Origin: Gemmatimonadota bacterium
GTDB taxonomy: Bacteria > Gemmatimonadota > Gemmatimonadetes > Palauibacterales > Palauibacteraceae
NCBI GenBank assembly: GCA_030601615.1
Contig: JAUVTH010000094.1
Location: forward strand, 1 to 5,914
Reading direction: 5' to 3'
DNA length: 5,914 bases
Numbering within the stretch: position 1 is the first letter of the stretch; the number at the start of each line of letters is the position of its first letter. A program made the translations under genes and the position numbers. A model generated the notes under the pieces. It was not told the DNA's origin, searched no databases, and worked only from the letters and a program-made list of their open reading frames with translations. This document shows positions 1 to 5,914 of the stretch, one piece after another.

Positions 1-33
1 ATTCGGGTTGCAAGAGTAGTAAGTCGGAACGCT

Positions 34-64
34 CGCTCCATGGGGTGTCCCCCCGATTGGAGTG
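34..64. repeat. Imperfect inverted repeat (possible hairpin)
   Basis: Seven bases at 34-40 (CGCTCCA) pair with 58-64 (TGGAGTG, one G-U pair). After a small internal loop, GGGG at 42-45 pairs with CCCC at 51-54. Together this makes about 11 pairs in a 31-nt hairpin. It lies within the possible tail of an upstream reading frame that ends at 81. A structured transcript end is one reading; chance pairing in GC-rich DNA is another. Confidence 0.3.
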
Positions 65-87
65 CCCGCCGATCGGCATGATCCCGA

Positions 88-113
88 ACGCCTCCTCTTC
101 CGCGGGGAGGCGT
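88..113 (+). terminator. Possible terminator hairpin of an upstream gene
   Basis: ACGCCTCC at 88-95 is perfectly complementary to GGAGGCGT at 106-113. Two more inner pairs (T96-G105 wobble, C97-G104) close a six-base loop. The downstream sequence has only three T residues in a row (118-120), so this is a weak intrinsic terminator at best. It starts six bases after the TGA at 79-81, which would fit the 3' end of a gene entering from the left. The gene itself is not recognisable. The structure would also be a hairpin on the other strand. Confidence 0.3.
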
Positions 114-206
114 AGGGTTTCATCTATTCGCTTCTAACCTCCGCTCGCCCGGCGGCAGGGAACGGTCGACCCCCTCATCTGCACACGGCTCCATGTACCC
201 GTGCCG

Positions 207-253
207 CGACCCTCTACAAAAAGTGGGAATGTGGGAATTCGTGTAGAGGGTCG
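207..253. repeat. Perfect 12-bp inverted repeat with 23-nt spacer
   Basis: CGACCCTCTACA at 207-218 is exactly repeated in inverse at 242-253 (TGTAGAGGGTCG). The 23-nt spacer (219-241) is purine-rich and less GC-rich than its surroundings. It holds two adjacent copies of GTGGGAAT, and the second runs into an AATTC that completes the palindrome GAATTC (235-240). The right arm ends 122 nt before the permease start. The arms are far enough apart to be two half-sites for a regulator, roughly two helical turns or more between centres, or the stem of a 5' leader hairpin. The repeat itself is read directly; the role is inference. Confidence 0.7.
223..238 (+). repeat. Tandem direct repeat of GTGGGAAT (2 copies)
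   Basis: GTGGGAAT occurs at 223-230 and again immediately at 231-238, inside the spacer of the 12-bp inverted repeat. Two perfect 8-mers in tandem may be a slippage duplication or a pair of protein contact sites. They are too few to call a satellite. Confidence 0.6.
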
Positions 254-363
254 GCGTGCTACCCCTCACGCCAGCCGCGCTGTGGAACCTGACCGCGGCG
301 TGAAACCGCCCCGACTTGCGGCGCGTAGAGCCCAGAGTCAGCTGATACGCCGCAACCTCAGGC

Positions 364-367
364 GAGG
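364..367 (+). promoter_or_regulatory. Ribosome binding site of the permease gene
   Basis: GAGG lies eight bases before the ATG at 376, a normal Shine-Dalgarno distance. An in-frame TGA at 343-345 and the absence of any other in-frame ATG, GTG or TTG between it and 376 fix the start. Confidence 0.65.
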
Positions 368-375
368 CAAGCCAC

Positions 376-2814
376 ATGTTCGCGGATCTCCGCTATGCTG
401 TCCGGCAGCTTGTCCGCCGTCCCGTCTTCACGATTGTCGCTCTCCTCACCATGGCCCTCGGGGTCGGCGCGAACAGCGCGATCTTCAGCATCGTGAACGC
501 GGTGCTCCTCAGGCCGCTTCCGGTGGAGGCGCCCGAGGAACTGGTCGACATCTACACGCTGGATGGCGACGAGACCTTCATGAACCCGCACGACTATCCA
601 GACTACGTCGCTATCAGACAGGACGTAGAGACGTTCGTAGGCGTGGTGGCCTACGCGGCCGATTTTGTGAGTATGACCGTCGGGACCGAGTCGGAGGTTC
701 TGTTCGGCGAGAGCGTGTCCGGCAACTACTTCGAGGTGTTCGGGATTCCGGCGGCCCGCGGGCGAGTGTTTCAAGGGGGTACGGACGACGTGCCCGGAGC
801 GGCAGTCGCCGTGATCAGCGACGGTCTCTGGAAGCGGCACTACGGAGCTGACCCGAACGTGATCGGGAAGACGATCACGCTCCGCGGCCTTCCGTTCGAG
901 ATCGTGGGGGTGGCGCCTGACTGGTTCAAGGGTGTGTGGGTCGGATTCAACGTGGAGGTGTGGATCCCTGCCAGCGCCGTCACCTATTTCGACCCGACTC
1001 GGTCGGGACTCGAGGTGCGGAGCGGCCGGAACTATCTGGTGAAGGGCCGGCTGCAACCCGGCGTGACACACGAGCAGGCACAGGCGCGCATGGATCTCAT
1101 GGCGGCGCAGCTCGGCGCGGCGTTCCCCGAGACCAACGCCGACCGGACCTTCCATGTCATCCCGAGCAGTGATGTCCGTCTCCACCCGAATATCGACGGC
1201 ACGATGGTACCAGTGGCGGCGCTGCTGATGACCGTGGTCGGGCTCCTCCTGCTGATTGTGTGCTCGAATCTCGCCAACCTGCTCATCGCCCGGGCCCTGA
1301 GCCGACGGCGGGAGATCGCGATTCGGCTCGCCGTGGGGGCTGGAAGGGGTCGTCTCATCCGGCAGCTGCTCACGGAGAGCCTGCTGCTCGCAGTCGCGGG
1401 GGGAGCGTTGGGCCTGCTGCTCGCGTGGGGGATCACGACGGCGATCGTGCGATTCCAGCCGCCGATCATGATCTCGCTGTCCCTCGACCTGGGGCTGGAC
1501 GCGACGGTGCTGGCCTTCACTTTTGGTATCGCGGTCCTCGCAGGGCTCCTGTTCGGTCTCGTGCCCGCGCTCCAGGCCACGAATCCACAACTCGTCCCGG
1601 CGCTCAAGGACCTGCCTTCCACCATCGGAAGTCGGTATCGCAGGTTCGGTCTCCGGAATGTGCTCGTCGTGGTGCAGGTGGCGATCTCCATGGTGCTTCT
1701 CGTGGGAGCCGGCCTGTTCGTTCGGAGCCTGATCTCGGCCCAGAAGATCGATCCCGGATTCGAGGGAGAGAGTGCGGCGATCGTGACCGTGGCGCCGGGC
1801 CTCACGGGGTGGGACCAAGCGCGCCGGGATGAAGTGCTGAACCTGCTGCTCGAAAGGGCACGCGTCCTGCCGGGTGTCGAATCCGCGGCTATGGCGAGCC
1901 GGTTGCCGCTCGGGGCTGCGATCCAGACGAACGAGATCTACCCGGTGGGCGTGGAGGTGAACCTCGAGTCGCCGCCGAGTGTGGACATCGCCCGCGTTTC
2001 ACCAGACTACTTCCAGACGCTTGGCGTGCCACTCCTGGAAGGCCGCGACTTCTCCGAGTCGGATGACGCCGATGCCTCACCGGTCGTGATCGTGAGCGAG
2101 GCGACGGCGCGCCGGCACTGGCCCGGCGAGAGCCCGATCGGGAAGACGCTTCGCCTCGGCGACCCGGAAGGGCCCATAAGTATGGTGGTCGGAGTGGCCC
2201 GGGACACCAAGGTCCGCACCCTGGGAGAGGCCCCGCGTCCGTATGTATACGAACCGTGGATGCAGGGAAACCGCGGGTTCATGTCGCTCGTCGTGCGGAC
2301 GAGCGGCGACCCCGGACCGCTGCTTCCGGTCCTCCAGCGGGAGGTCAGGGCGATTGATCCTGCCCTGCCGGTCATGGAGCTCAAGACGATGTCGGAGCAC
2401 CTGGGGCTCATGCTGTTCGCCCCGCGCATGGGAGGCATCCTGCTCGCAGTGTTCGGCGGCCTGGCGGCGCTGCTGGCGACCGTCGGCCTGTACGGCGTCG
2501 TGGCGTACACGGCGGCGCGGCGCACGCGCGAGGTCGGGATTCGAGTGTCCGTCGGCGCTCGCCCAACCGATGTCATCCGATTGATGATAGGACAGGGAGC
2601 GACGCTCGTGGCGATCGGCGCCGCGGTCGGTCTGGCCCTCGCGTTCGTAGCCACGCGTCCGCTCGGCAGCATGCTCTACGGTGTGAGCGTCTCGGATCCG
2701 CTGACGTTCGGCGGTGTGGCCCTGCTGCTCGTGGGCGTCGGCGTCGCGGCGACTCTGATCCCGGCGCTCCGGGCATCGCGGCTGGATCCGGTGAAAGCAC
2801 TCAGGTACGAGTAG
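376..2814 (+). CDS. ABC transporter permease, MacB/FtsX type with two fused halves (ADOP-like)
   Basis: This 812-residue inner-membrane protein belongs to the MacB/FtsX permease superfamily (MacB periplasmic core plus FtsX domains). Residues 4-19 (DLRYAVRQLVRRPVFT) and the first membrane segment (about 18-45) match the N-terminal signature of the acidobacterial duplicated orphan permease group, whose usual length is about 800. Two homologous halves are visible. SGNYFEVFGIPAARGRVF (115-132) is echoed by SPDYFQTLGVPLLEGRDF (542-559). The FtsX motif REIAIRLAVGA (312-322) is echoed by REVGIRVSVGA (718-728), and VPALQATNPQLVPALK (396-411) by IPALRASRLDPVKALR (795-810). Hydrophobic stretches suggest eight membrane segments, near 18-45, 280-305, 331-355, 376-399, 428-451, 684-712, 742-762 and 776-799, with large periplasmic domains at about 50-275 and 455-680. 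There is no Walker A or ABC signature, so an ATPase must come from elsewhere. The substrate is unknown; export or mechanotransmission, as in MacB, is the family expectation. The frame is intact and the start is supported by GAGG at 364. Confidence 0.95.
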   Translation: MFADLRYAVRQLVRRPVFTIVALLTMALGVGANSAIFSIVNAVLLRPLPVEAPEELVDIYTLDGDETFMNPHDYPDYVAIRQDVETFVGVVAYAADFVSMTVGTESEVLFGESVSGNYFEVFGIPAARGRVFQGGTDDVPGAAVAVISDGLWKRHYGADPNVIGKTITLRGLPFEIVGVAPDWFKGVWVGFNVEVWIPASAVTYFDPTRSGLEVRSGRNYLVKGRLQPGVTHEQAQARMDLMAAQLGAAFPETNADRTFHVIPSSDVRLHPNIDGTMVPVAALLMTVVGLLLLIVCSNLANLLIARALSRRREIAIRLAVGAGRGRLIRQLLTESLLLAVAGGALGLLLAWGITTAIVRFQPPIMISLSLDLGLDATVLAFTFGIAVLAGLLFGLVPALQATNPQLVPALKDLPSTIGSRYRRFGLRNVLVVVQVAISMVLLVGAGLFVRSLISAQKIDPGFEGESAAIVTVAPGLTGWDQARRDEVLNLLLERARVLPGVESAAMASRLPLGAAIQTNEIYPVGVEVNLESPPSVDIARVSPDYFQTLGVPLLEGRDFSESDDADASPVVIVSEATARRHWPGESPIGKTLRLGDPEGPISMVVGVARDTKVRTLGEAPRPYVYEPWMQGNRGFMSLVVRTSGDPGPLLPVLQREVRAIDPALPVMELKTMSEHLGLMLFAPRMGGILLAVFGGLAALLATVGLYGVVAYTAARRTREVGIRVSVGARPTDVIRLMIGQGATLVAIGAAVGLALAFVATRPLGSMLYGVSVSDPLTFGGVALLLVGVGVAATLIPALRASRLDPVKALRYE

Positions 2815-2822
2815 AAGGGATG

Positions 2823-2854
2823 GAGGGGTCGGCGCCACGTAACGCCGGCCCCTC
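2823..2854 (+). terminator. Strong hairpin after the permease gene, probable terminator
   Basis: GAGGGGTCGGCG at 2823-2834 pairs over 12 bases with CGCCGGCCCCTC at 2843-2854, with one G-U pair, around the 8-nt loop CCACGTAA. It begins nine bases after the permease stop codon. No T-run follows. The next bases form a small palindrome, TGCGTAACGCA (2855-2865), that repeats the CGTAACGC found in the loop and stem. The position and stability suggest transcript termination or 3'-end protection, but without a U-tract intrinsic termination is not certain. Confidence 0.55.
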
Positions 2855-2864
2855 TGCGTAACGC
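2838..2864 (+). repeat. Direct repeat CGTAACGC, two copies in the 3' region of the permease gene
   Basis: CGTAACGC occurs at 2838-2845 and 2857-2864. The first copy covers part of the loop and inner stem of the hairpin after the permease gene. The second forms the body of the palindrome TGCGTAACGCA. The copies are 19 bases apart start to start. The function is unknown and the repeat may simply be a local duplication. Confidence 0.5.
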
Positions 2865-2980
2865 AGCGAGCGCCGTGGCGTGGGCGGGTCCGTATTCGCT
2901 AGCCCCCCGCCAGGCCGTTGATTACGTTCGAAACTCGTTCCACGCGTCCGTGCAGATCCAGGCCGACGTAGTTTCCTTCT

Positions 2981-2985
2981 GGAGG
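2981..2985 (+). promoter_or_regulatory. Ribosome binding site of the tricorn-like gene
   Basis: A perfect GGAGG stands five bases before the ATG at 2991. The first in-frame stop upstream is TGA at 2919-2921, and no ATG, GTG or TTG in this frame lies between it and 2991. The start is therefore well fixed and also gives a proper signal peptide. No convincing promoter is visible in 2866-2980; TTGATT at 2918-2923 resembles a -35 box, but no -10 box follows at the right distance. Confidence 0.85.
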
Positions 2986-2990
2986 CTTCC

Positions 2991-3077
2991 ATGATCGCGA
3001 GTCGTGCGCGGTTCCTTCTTTCGTCCGTCGCGGCAGCAGCCGCAGTCCTGATCCTCGCCTCGAAGCCGGTATCGGCG
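2991..3077 (+). other. Signal peptide of the tricorn-like protease
   Basis: Residues 1-29 show positive residues near the N-terminus (R5, R7), a hydrophobic Ala/Val/Leu core (about 9-23), then KPVSA followed by QE. VSA fits the A-x-A type signal peptidase I rule, giving cleavage after A29. No cysteine is present, so it is not a lipoprotein. The mature protein should be in the periplasm or secreted. Confidence 0.85.
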
Positions 3078-5914
3078 CAGGAATCGCGGCTCTTGCGTGA
3101 GCCCACCGTCAGCACGACACAGATCGCTTTTTCGTATGCCAACGATATCTGGGTGGTGTCGCGGAGTGGTGGAGTCGCGAGCCGTCTGACCACGTTCCAG
3201 GGAAGCGAGACGAACCCGCACTTCTCGCCGGATGGAGGCCTCGTGGCCTTTACCGGCCAATACGACGGTAACGTGGACGTCTACGTGATTCCGGCCGCGG
3301 GCGGAGAGCCGAAACGACTCACCTGGCATCCCGGAGCGGACCTGGCCCGAGGGTGGACGCCGGATGGGACGAGAGTCGTCTTCGCGTCCGGCCGTGAGTC
3401 AGCCCCGGTGCCGTATCAGAAGCTCTACTCCGTTTCCGTGGACGGCGGGATGCCCGAGGCCCTGCCGATGCCCCGCGCATTCGCTGGCTCCTTCTCGCCC
3501 GATGGCAGGACGTTCGCATACCAGTGGATCGGCCGGCCGAACGACCAGTGGCGCAACTACCGTGGGGGCATGGTGCAGCCCGTGCGCCTGTTCGACATGG
3601 AGTCGTACGAGGTTCGGAAGCTCCCGTGGACGGACAGCAACGACCACGATCCACATTGGCTCGGGAGTACCGTCTACCTGCTGTCGGACCGTGATTGGGC
3701 CGTGAACCTGTATGCGTACGACACGGCTGACGGCCAGCTCCATCAGGTAACCCGCTTCAGCGACTACGATGTCAAGCACCTGGACACGGGTGGCGGCGTG
3801 GTCGTGCTGGAGCAGGCCGGGCTGATTCACGTATACGATCCGACGACCGCTGAGACCCGCGTCGTTCCGATCGAGGTGAGGGGCGATTTTCCGTGGCTGC
3901 GGCCTCACTGGGCCGACGTCGGAGGGCAGCTCCGGCAGCCGGGCCTGTCCCCGTCCGGCGCGCGCGCGGTGTTCGAGGCCCGTGGCGAGATCATCACGGT
4001 CCCGGCGGAAAAGGGTGACGCCCGCAACCTGACGCTGAGTCCGGGAGTCGCGGATCGCAGTCCCGCGTGGTCGCCGGACGGCGAGAGCGTCTCGTGGTTC
4101 TCGGACGCCGGCGGAGAATACCGGCTGATGGTCGGCAGCCAGGACGGGCTCCAGCCGCCGCGGGCCATCGAGCTGCCGAATCCCACGTTCTACTACACTC
4201 CCGTCTGGTCGCCCGACTCGAAGCACATTGCCTTCACGGACGCGGACCTGAATCTGTGGTTTGCTGAAGTGGCCACTGGTCGCGTGACCCACGTCGACAC
4301 CGACCAATACGCGCACCCGCAGCGGACGATGGATCCCGCCTGGTCGCCTGATTCGAAATGGATCGCCTACGCGAAGCGTCTTGACACCCAATTCCATGCT
4401 GTCATGGTGTATTCGGTGGACGAGGACCACGTGTACGAACTCACCGATGGGATGTCCGATGCGGTCAGCCCGGTGTGGGACGCGGGTGGAAAGTACCTCT
4501 ACTTCCTCGCCAGCACGGATTTCGGCCTCAGCGTCGGCTGGCTGGACATGACCTCCTTCGACCGACCGGTCGAACGCGGTATCTATCTCGCAGTTCTCGC
4601 GGCAGATGAGCCGTCTCCCATCCTTCCCGAAAGCGACGAGGAAGAGCCCGGGGATGAGTCCCCCGAGAACAATGGCAATGGCGAGAGCGGCGAGGAGGAT
4701 GGTGACGACGCCGACGTCCAGGTCCGGATCGACTTCGCCGGGATCGACCAGCGGATTCTGGCGCTAGATGTTTCTCTCAAGAACTACGTCGGGCTGGTCG
4801 CGGGGGCGGAGGGCGTTCTGTTCTACGCCGAGGCTCCCGACGACGGAAACGGTTTCAAACTCCATCGTTACGCGCTGGAAGACCGGGAGGGCGAGGTCTT
4901 CCTGAACGGTATCACATCGGCCACCGTGTCCGCCGACGGAGAAAAGCTCCTGTACCGAGGAGGCGACGCGTGGGGGATCGTTTCAACGGACAAGGGCGAG
5001 AAGAAGGTCGGGGACGGGAAGATCGACACCGACCTCCGGACCCGGGTGGATCCCCGCGCCGAGTGGAGGCAGATGTTCCGTGAGGCATGGCGCTTCCAGC
5101 GCGACTATCTGTACGTGGAAAACGCTCACGGGGCCGATTGGGACGCCGTATGGCAGATGTACGAGCCCTGGCTCGAGCACGTGGCGCACCGGTCGGACTT
5201 CACGTACCTGCTGAGCAATCTGGCCGGCGAGCTCTCGATCGGGCACTCATTCACCGGCGGAGGTGACACTCCCGAGATCCAGTCGGTGTCCATTGGCCTC
5301 CTGGGGGCCGACGTGGAGATGGAAGGGGATCGCTACCGGATCACGCGCATCTACGACGGCGAGAACTGGAACCCCGACTTAAGAGCTCCTCTCAGCGGTC
5401 CTGGGATCGACGTCGCGGTCGGAGACTATGTGCTCGCCGCGAACGGTCGCGAAGTATCGGCCTCGGACAACTTCTACAGCCATTTCGAAGGCATGGCCGA
5501 CAGGCAGGTGACCCTCAGCGTGAGCTCGAGCGCCAGCACGGACGGAGCGCGTCAGGTGACCGTCGTTCCCGTGAGCTCGGAGGTGCAGCTCCGCCGCCGG
5601 GCGTGGGTGGAAGCCAACCGGCGCAAGGTCGACGAGATGTCGAACGGCCGGCTCGCGTACGTGTGGTTGCCGAACACTTCGGTCGCCGGCTACGAGTACT
5701 TCAATCGCTACTATTTCGCGCAGCAGAATCGCGAGGGAGCCGTGGTCGACGAGCGATTCAACGGCGGCGGATCAGCGGCCGACTATATGGTGGACCTGAT
5801 GGGCCGCCGGCTCACGGGGTTCTTCAACAACCCGATCGGCGATCGGAAGCCATGGCGGAATCCCAACGCGGGAATCTGGGGCCCCAAAGTGATGATCATC
5901 AATGAGTTTGCAGG
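2991..5914 (+). CDS. Tricorn-type protease (S41 family), exported, 3' end cut off by the window
   Basis: The reading frame gives 974 complete codons plus two bases and is open at the right edge. Domain order matches archaeal tricorn protease (about 1,070 residues): signal peptide 1-29; first propeller about 35-310, with PD40-type motifs PHFSPDG (76), GWTPDG (121) and GSFSPDG (166); second propeller about 315-675, with PGLSPSG (317), PAWSPDG (358), PVWSPDS (404), PAWSPDS (449) and VSADG (646). An acidic linker (547-575) interrupts the second propeller. The C1 segment, about 685-755, contains GELSIGHSF with H752, the likely catalytic histidine. A PDZ domain spans about 765-863 and includes ENWNPDLRAPL and GDYVLAANG. 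The start of the S41-like core follows (about 867 on), with LRRRAWVEANRR, DERFNGGG (920-927) and a terminal INEFA plus a partial Gly codon. By family comparison the nucleophilic serine should follow within one or two codons, so it cannot be seen here. The family cleaves oligopeptides into small peptides; the signal peptide suggests a periplasmic or secreted role. No frameshift or internal stop is present. Confidence 0.95.
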   Translation, partial: MIASRARFLLSSVAAAAAVLILASKPVSAQESRLLREPTVSTTQIAFSYANDIWVVSRSGGVASRLTTFQGSETNPHFSPDGGLVAFTGQYDGNVDVYVIPAAGGEPKRLTWHPGADLARGWTPDGTRVVFASGRESAPVPYQKLYSVSVDGGMPEALPMPRAFAGSFSPDGRTFAYQWIGRPNDQWRNYRGGMVQPVRLFDMESYEVRKLPWTDSNDHDPHWLGSTVYLLSDRDWAVNLYAYDTADGQLHQVTRFSDYDVKHLDTGGGVVVLEQAGLIHVYDPTTAETRVVPIEVRGDFPWLRPHWADVGGQLRQPGLSPSGARAVFEARGEIITVPAEKGDARNLTLSPGVADRSPAWSPDGESVSWFSDAGGEYRLMVGSQDGLQPPRAIELPNPTFYYTPVWSPDSKHIAFTDADLNLWFAEVATGRVTHVDTDQYAHPQRTMDPAWSPDSKWIAYAKRLDTQFHAVMVYSVDEDHVYELTDGMSDAVSPVWDAGGKYLYFLASTDFGLSVGWLDMTSFDRPVERGIYLAVLAADEPSPILPESDEEEPGDESPENNGNGESGEEDGDDADVQVRIDFAGIDQRILALDVSLKNYVGLVAGAEGVLFYAEAPDDGNGFKLHRYALEDREGEVFLNGITSATVSADGEKLLYRGGDAWGIVSTDKGEKKVGDGKIDTDLRTRVDPRAEWRQMFREAWRFQRDYLYVENAHGADWDAVWQMYEPWLEHVAHRSDFTYLLSNLAGELSIGHSFTGGGDTPEIQSVSIGLLGADVEMEGDRYRITRIYDGENWNPDLRAPLSGPGIDVAVGDYVLAANGREVSASDNFYSHFEGMADRQVTLSVSSSASTDGARQVTVVPVSSEVQLRRRAWVEANRRKVDEMSNGRLAYVWLPNTSVAGYEYFNRYYFAQQNREGAVVDERFNGGGSAADYMVDLMGRRLTGFFNNPIGDRKPWRNPNAGIWGPKVMIINEFA

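Larger units (their letters stand above)
1..375. other. Non-coding leader region upstream of the permease gene
   Basis: No gene can be supported here. On the + strand, frame 1 is open from the left edge to a TGA at 79-81 and frame 3 to a TAA at 135-137. Either could be the tail of an upstream gene, but 26 to 44 codons show no recognisable motif. The opposite-strand open frame that reads back from the permease start also looks meaningless. What the region does hold is dyad symmetry: an imperfect hairpin at 34-64, a 10-bp palindrome GCCGATCGGC at 68-77, a terminator-like hairpin at 88-113, and the long inverted repeat at 207-253. I looked for a sigma-70 type promoter and found no -35/-10 pair with acceptable spacing. 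The promoter of the permease is probably here but cannot be placed by eye. Confidence 0.6.

Noticed and set aside
120..377. Small minus-strand open frame (85 codons) across the leader region
   Set aside because: It would start on the complement of the permease start region and crosses the inverted repeat. Composition is arbitrary and no domain is seen.
201..851. Plus-strand open frame in another phase overlapping the start of the permease
   Set aside because: Very Arg/Gly-rich out-of-phase translation that overlaps 476 bases of the real gene; a typical shadow frame.
358..1818. Long open frame on the minus strand (486 codons) opposite the permease gene
   Set aside because: Its translation is rich in His, Arg, Asp, Glu and Pro with no recognisable domain, as expected for the antisense of a high-GC gene. 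The + strand frame encodes a clear membrane protein over the same bases.
2883..2911. GGCGGG/CCCGCC dyad as a second terminator
   Set aside because: Only six pairs around a 17-base loop, with competing pairings nearby and no T-run; chance pairing in GC-rich DNA is enough.
2925..2936. GTTCGAAAC reminiscent of a tRNA T-loop
   Set aside because: No matching acceptor, D or anticodon stems flank it and the surrounding bases do not pair as a T-stem.
2918..2946. TTGATT as a -35 box for the protease gene
   Set aside because: At 16-18 bases downstream the sequence is CG-rich (around CACGCG) with no resemblance to a -10 box.
3399..4430. Minus-strand open frame (343 codons) opposite the tricorn-like gene
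   Set aside because: It lies within a clear + strand protease frame whose propeller motifs are conserved. The antisense product has no known motif and no supporting ribosome binding site was evident.

Overview
This is a GC-rich bacterial window (about two thirds G+C by eye) with two large genes on the + strand. The first is a complete MacB/FtsX-type ABC transporter permease with two fused halves. The second is the 5' portion of an exported tricorn-type protease that runs off the right edge. Both proteins belong to families that are abundant in Acidobacteriota and Gemmatimonadota. Taken with the base composition, my best guess is Gemmatimonadota, with Acidobacteriota second. This is inferred from family distribution, not from a marker gene.

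Layout. Positions 1-375 hold no gene I can support. They contain several dyad symmetries: an imperfect hairpin at 34-64, a terminator-like hairpin at 88-113, and a perfect 12-bp inverted repeat at 207-218/242-253 whose 23-nt spacer carries two tandem copies of GTGGGAAT. The permease gene occupies 376-2814. The 176-nt gap that follows (2815-2990) begins with a strong 12-bp hairpin (2823-2854), probably the end of the permease transcript, and ends with a GGAGG ribosome binding site. The tricorn-like gene starts at 2991 and is still open at 5914. It has 974 complete codons, and the window stops about one codon before the position where the family carries its nucleophilic serine.

Functional reading. 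The permease has the duplicated architecture of the 'acidobacterial duplicated orphan permease' (ADOP) group and has no ATPase gene next to it in the window. The protease has a signal peptide, two predicted beta-propellers made of PD40/WD40-like repeats, an acidic linker, a C1 segment with the family's catalytic histidine, a PDZ domain and the start of the S41-like catalytic domain. It is probably an exported peptidase acting on oligopeptides. The hairpin between the genes and the separate ribosome binding sites suggest two transcription units. I see no direct evidence that the two products work together.

I found no mobile element, CRISPR array, tRNA or rRNA, and no convincing undescribed system. 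The items most worth checking are the inverted repeat upstream of the permease and the intactness of the protease active site beyond the right edge.
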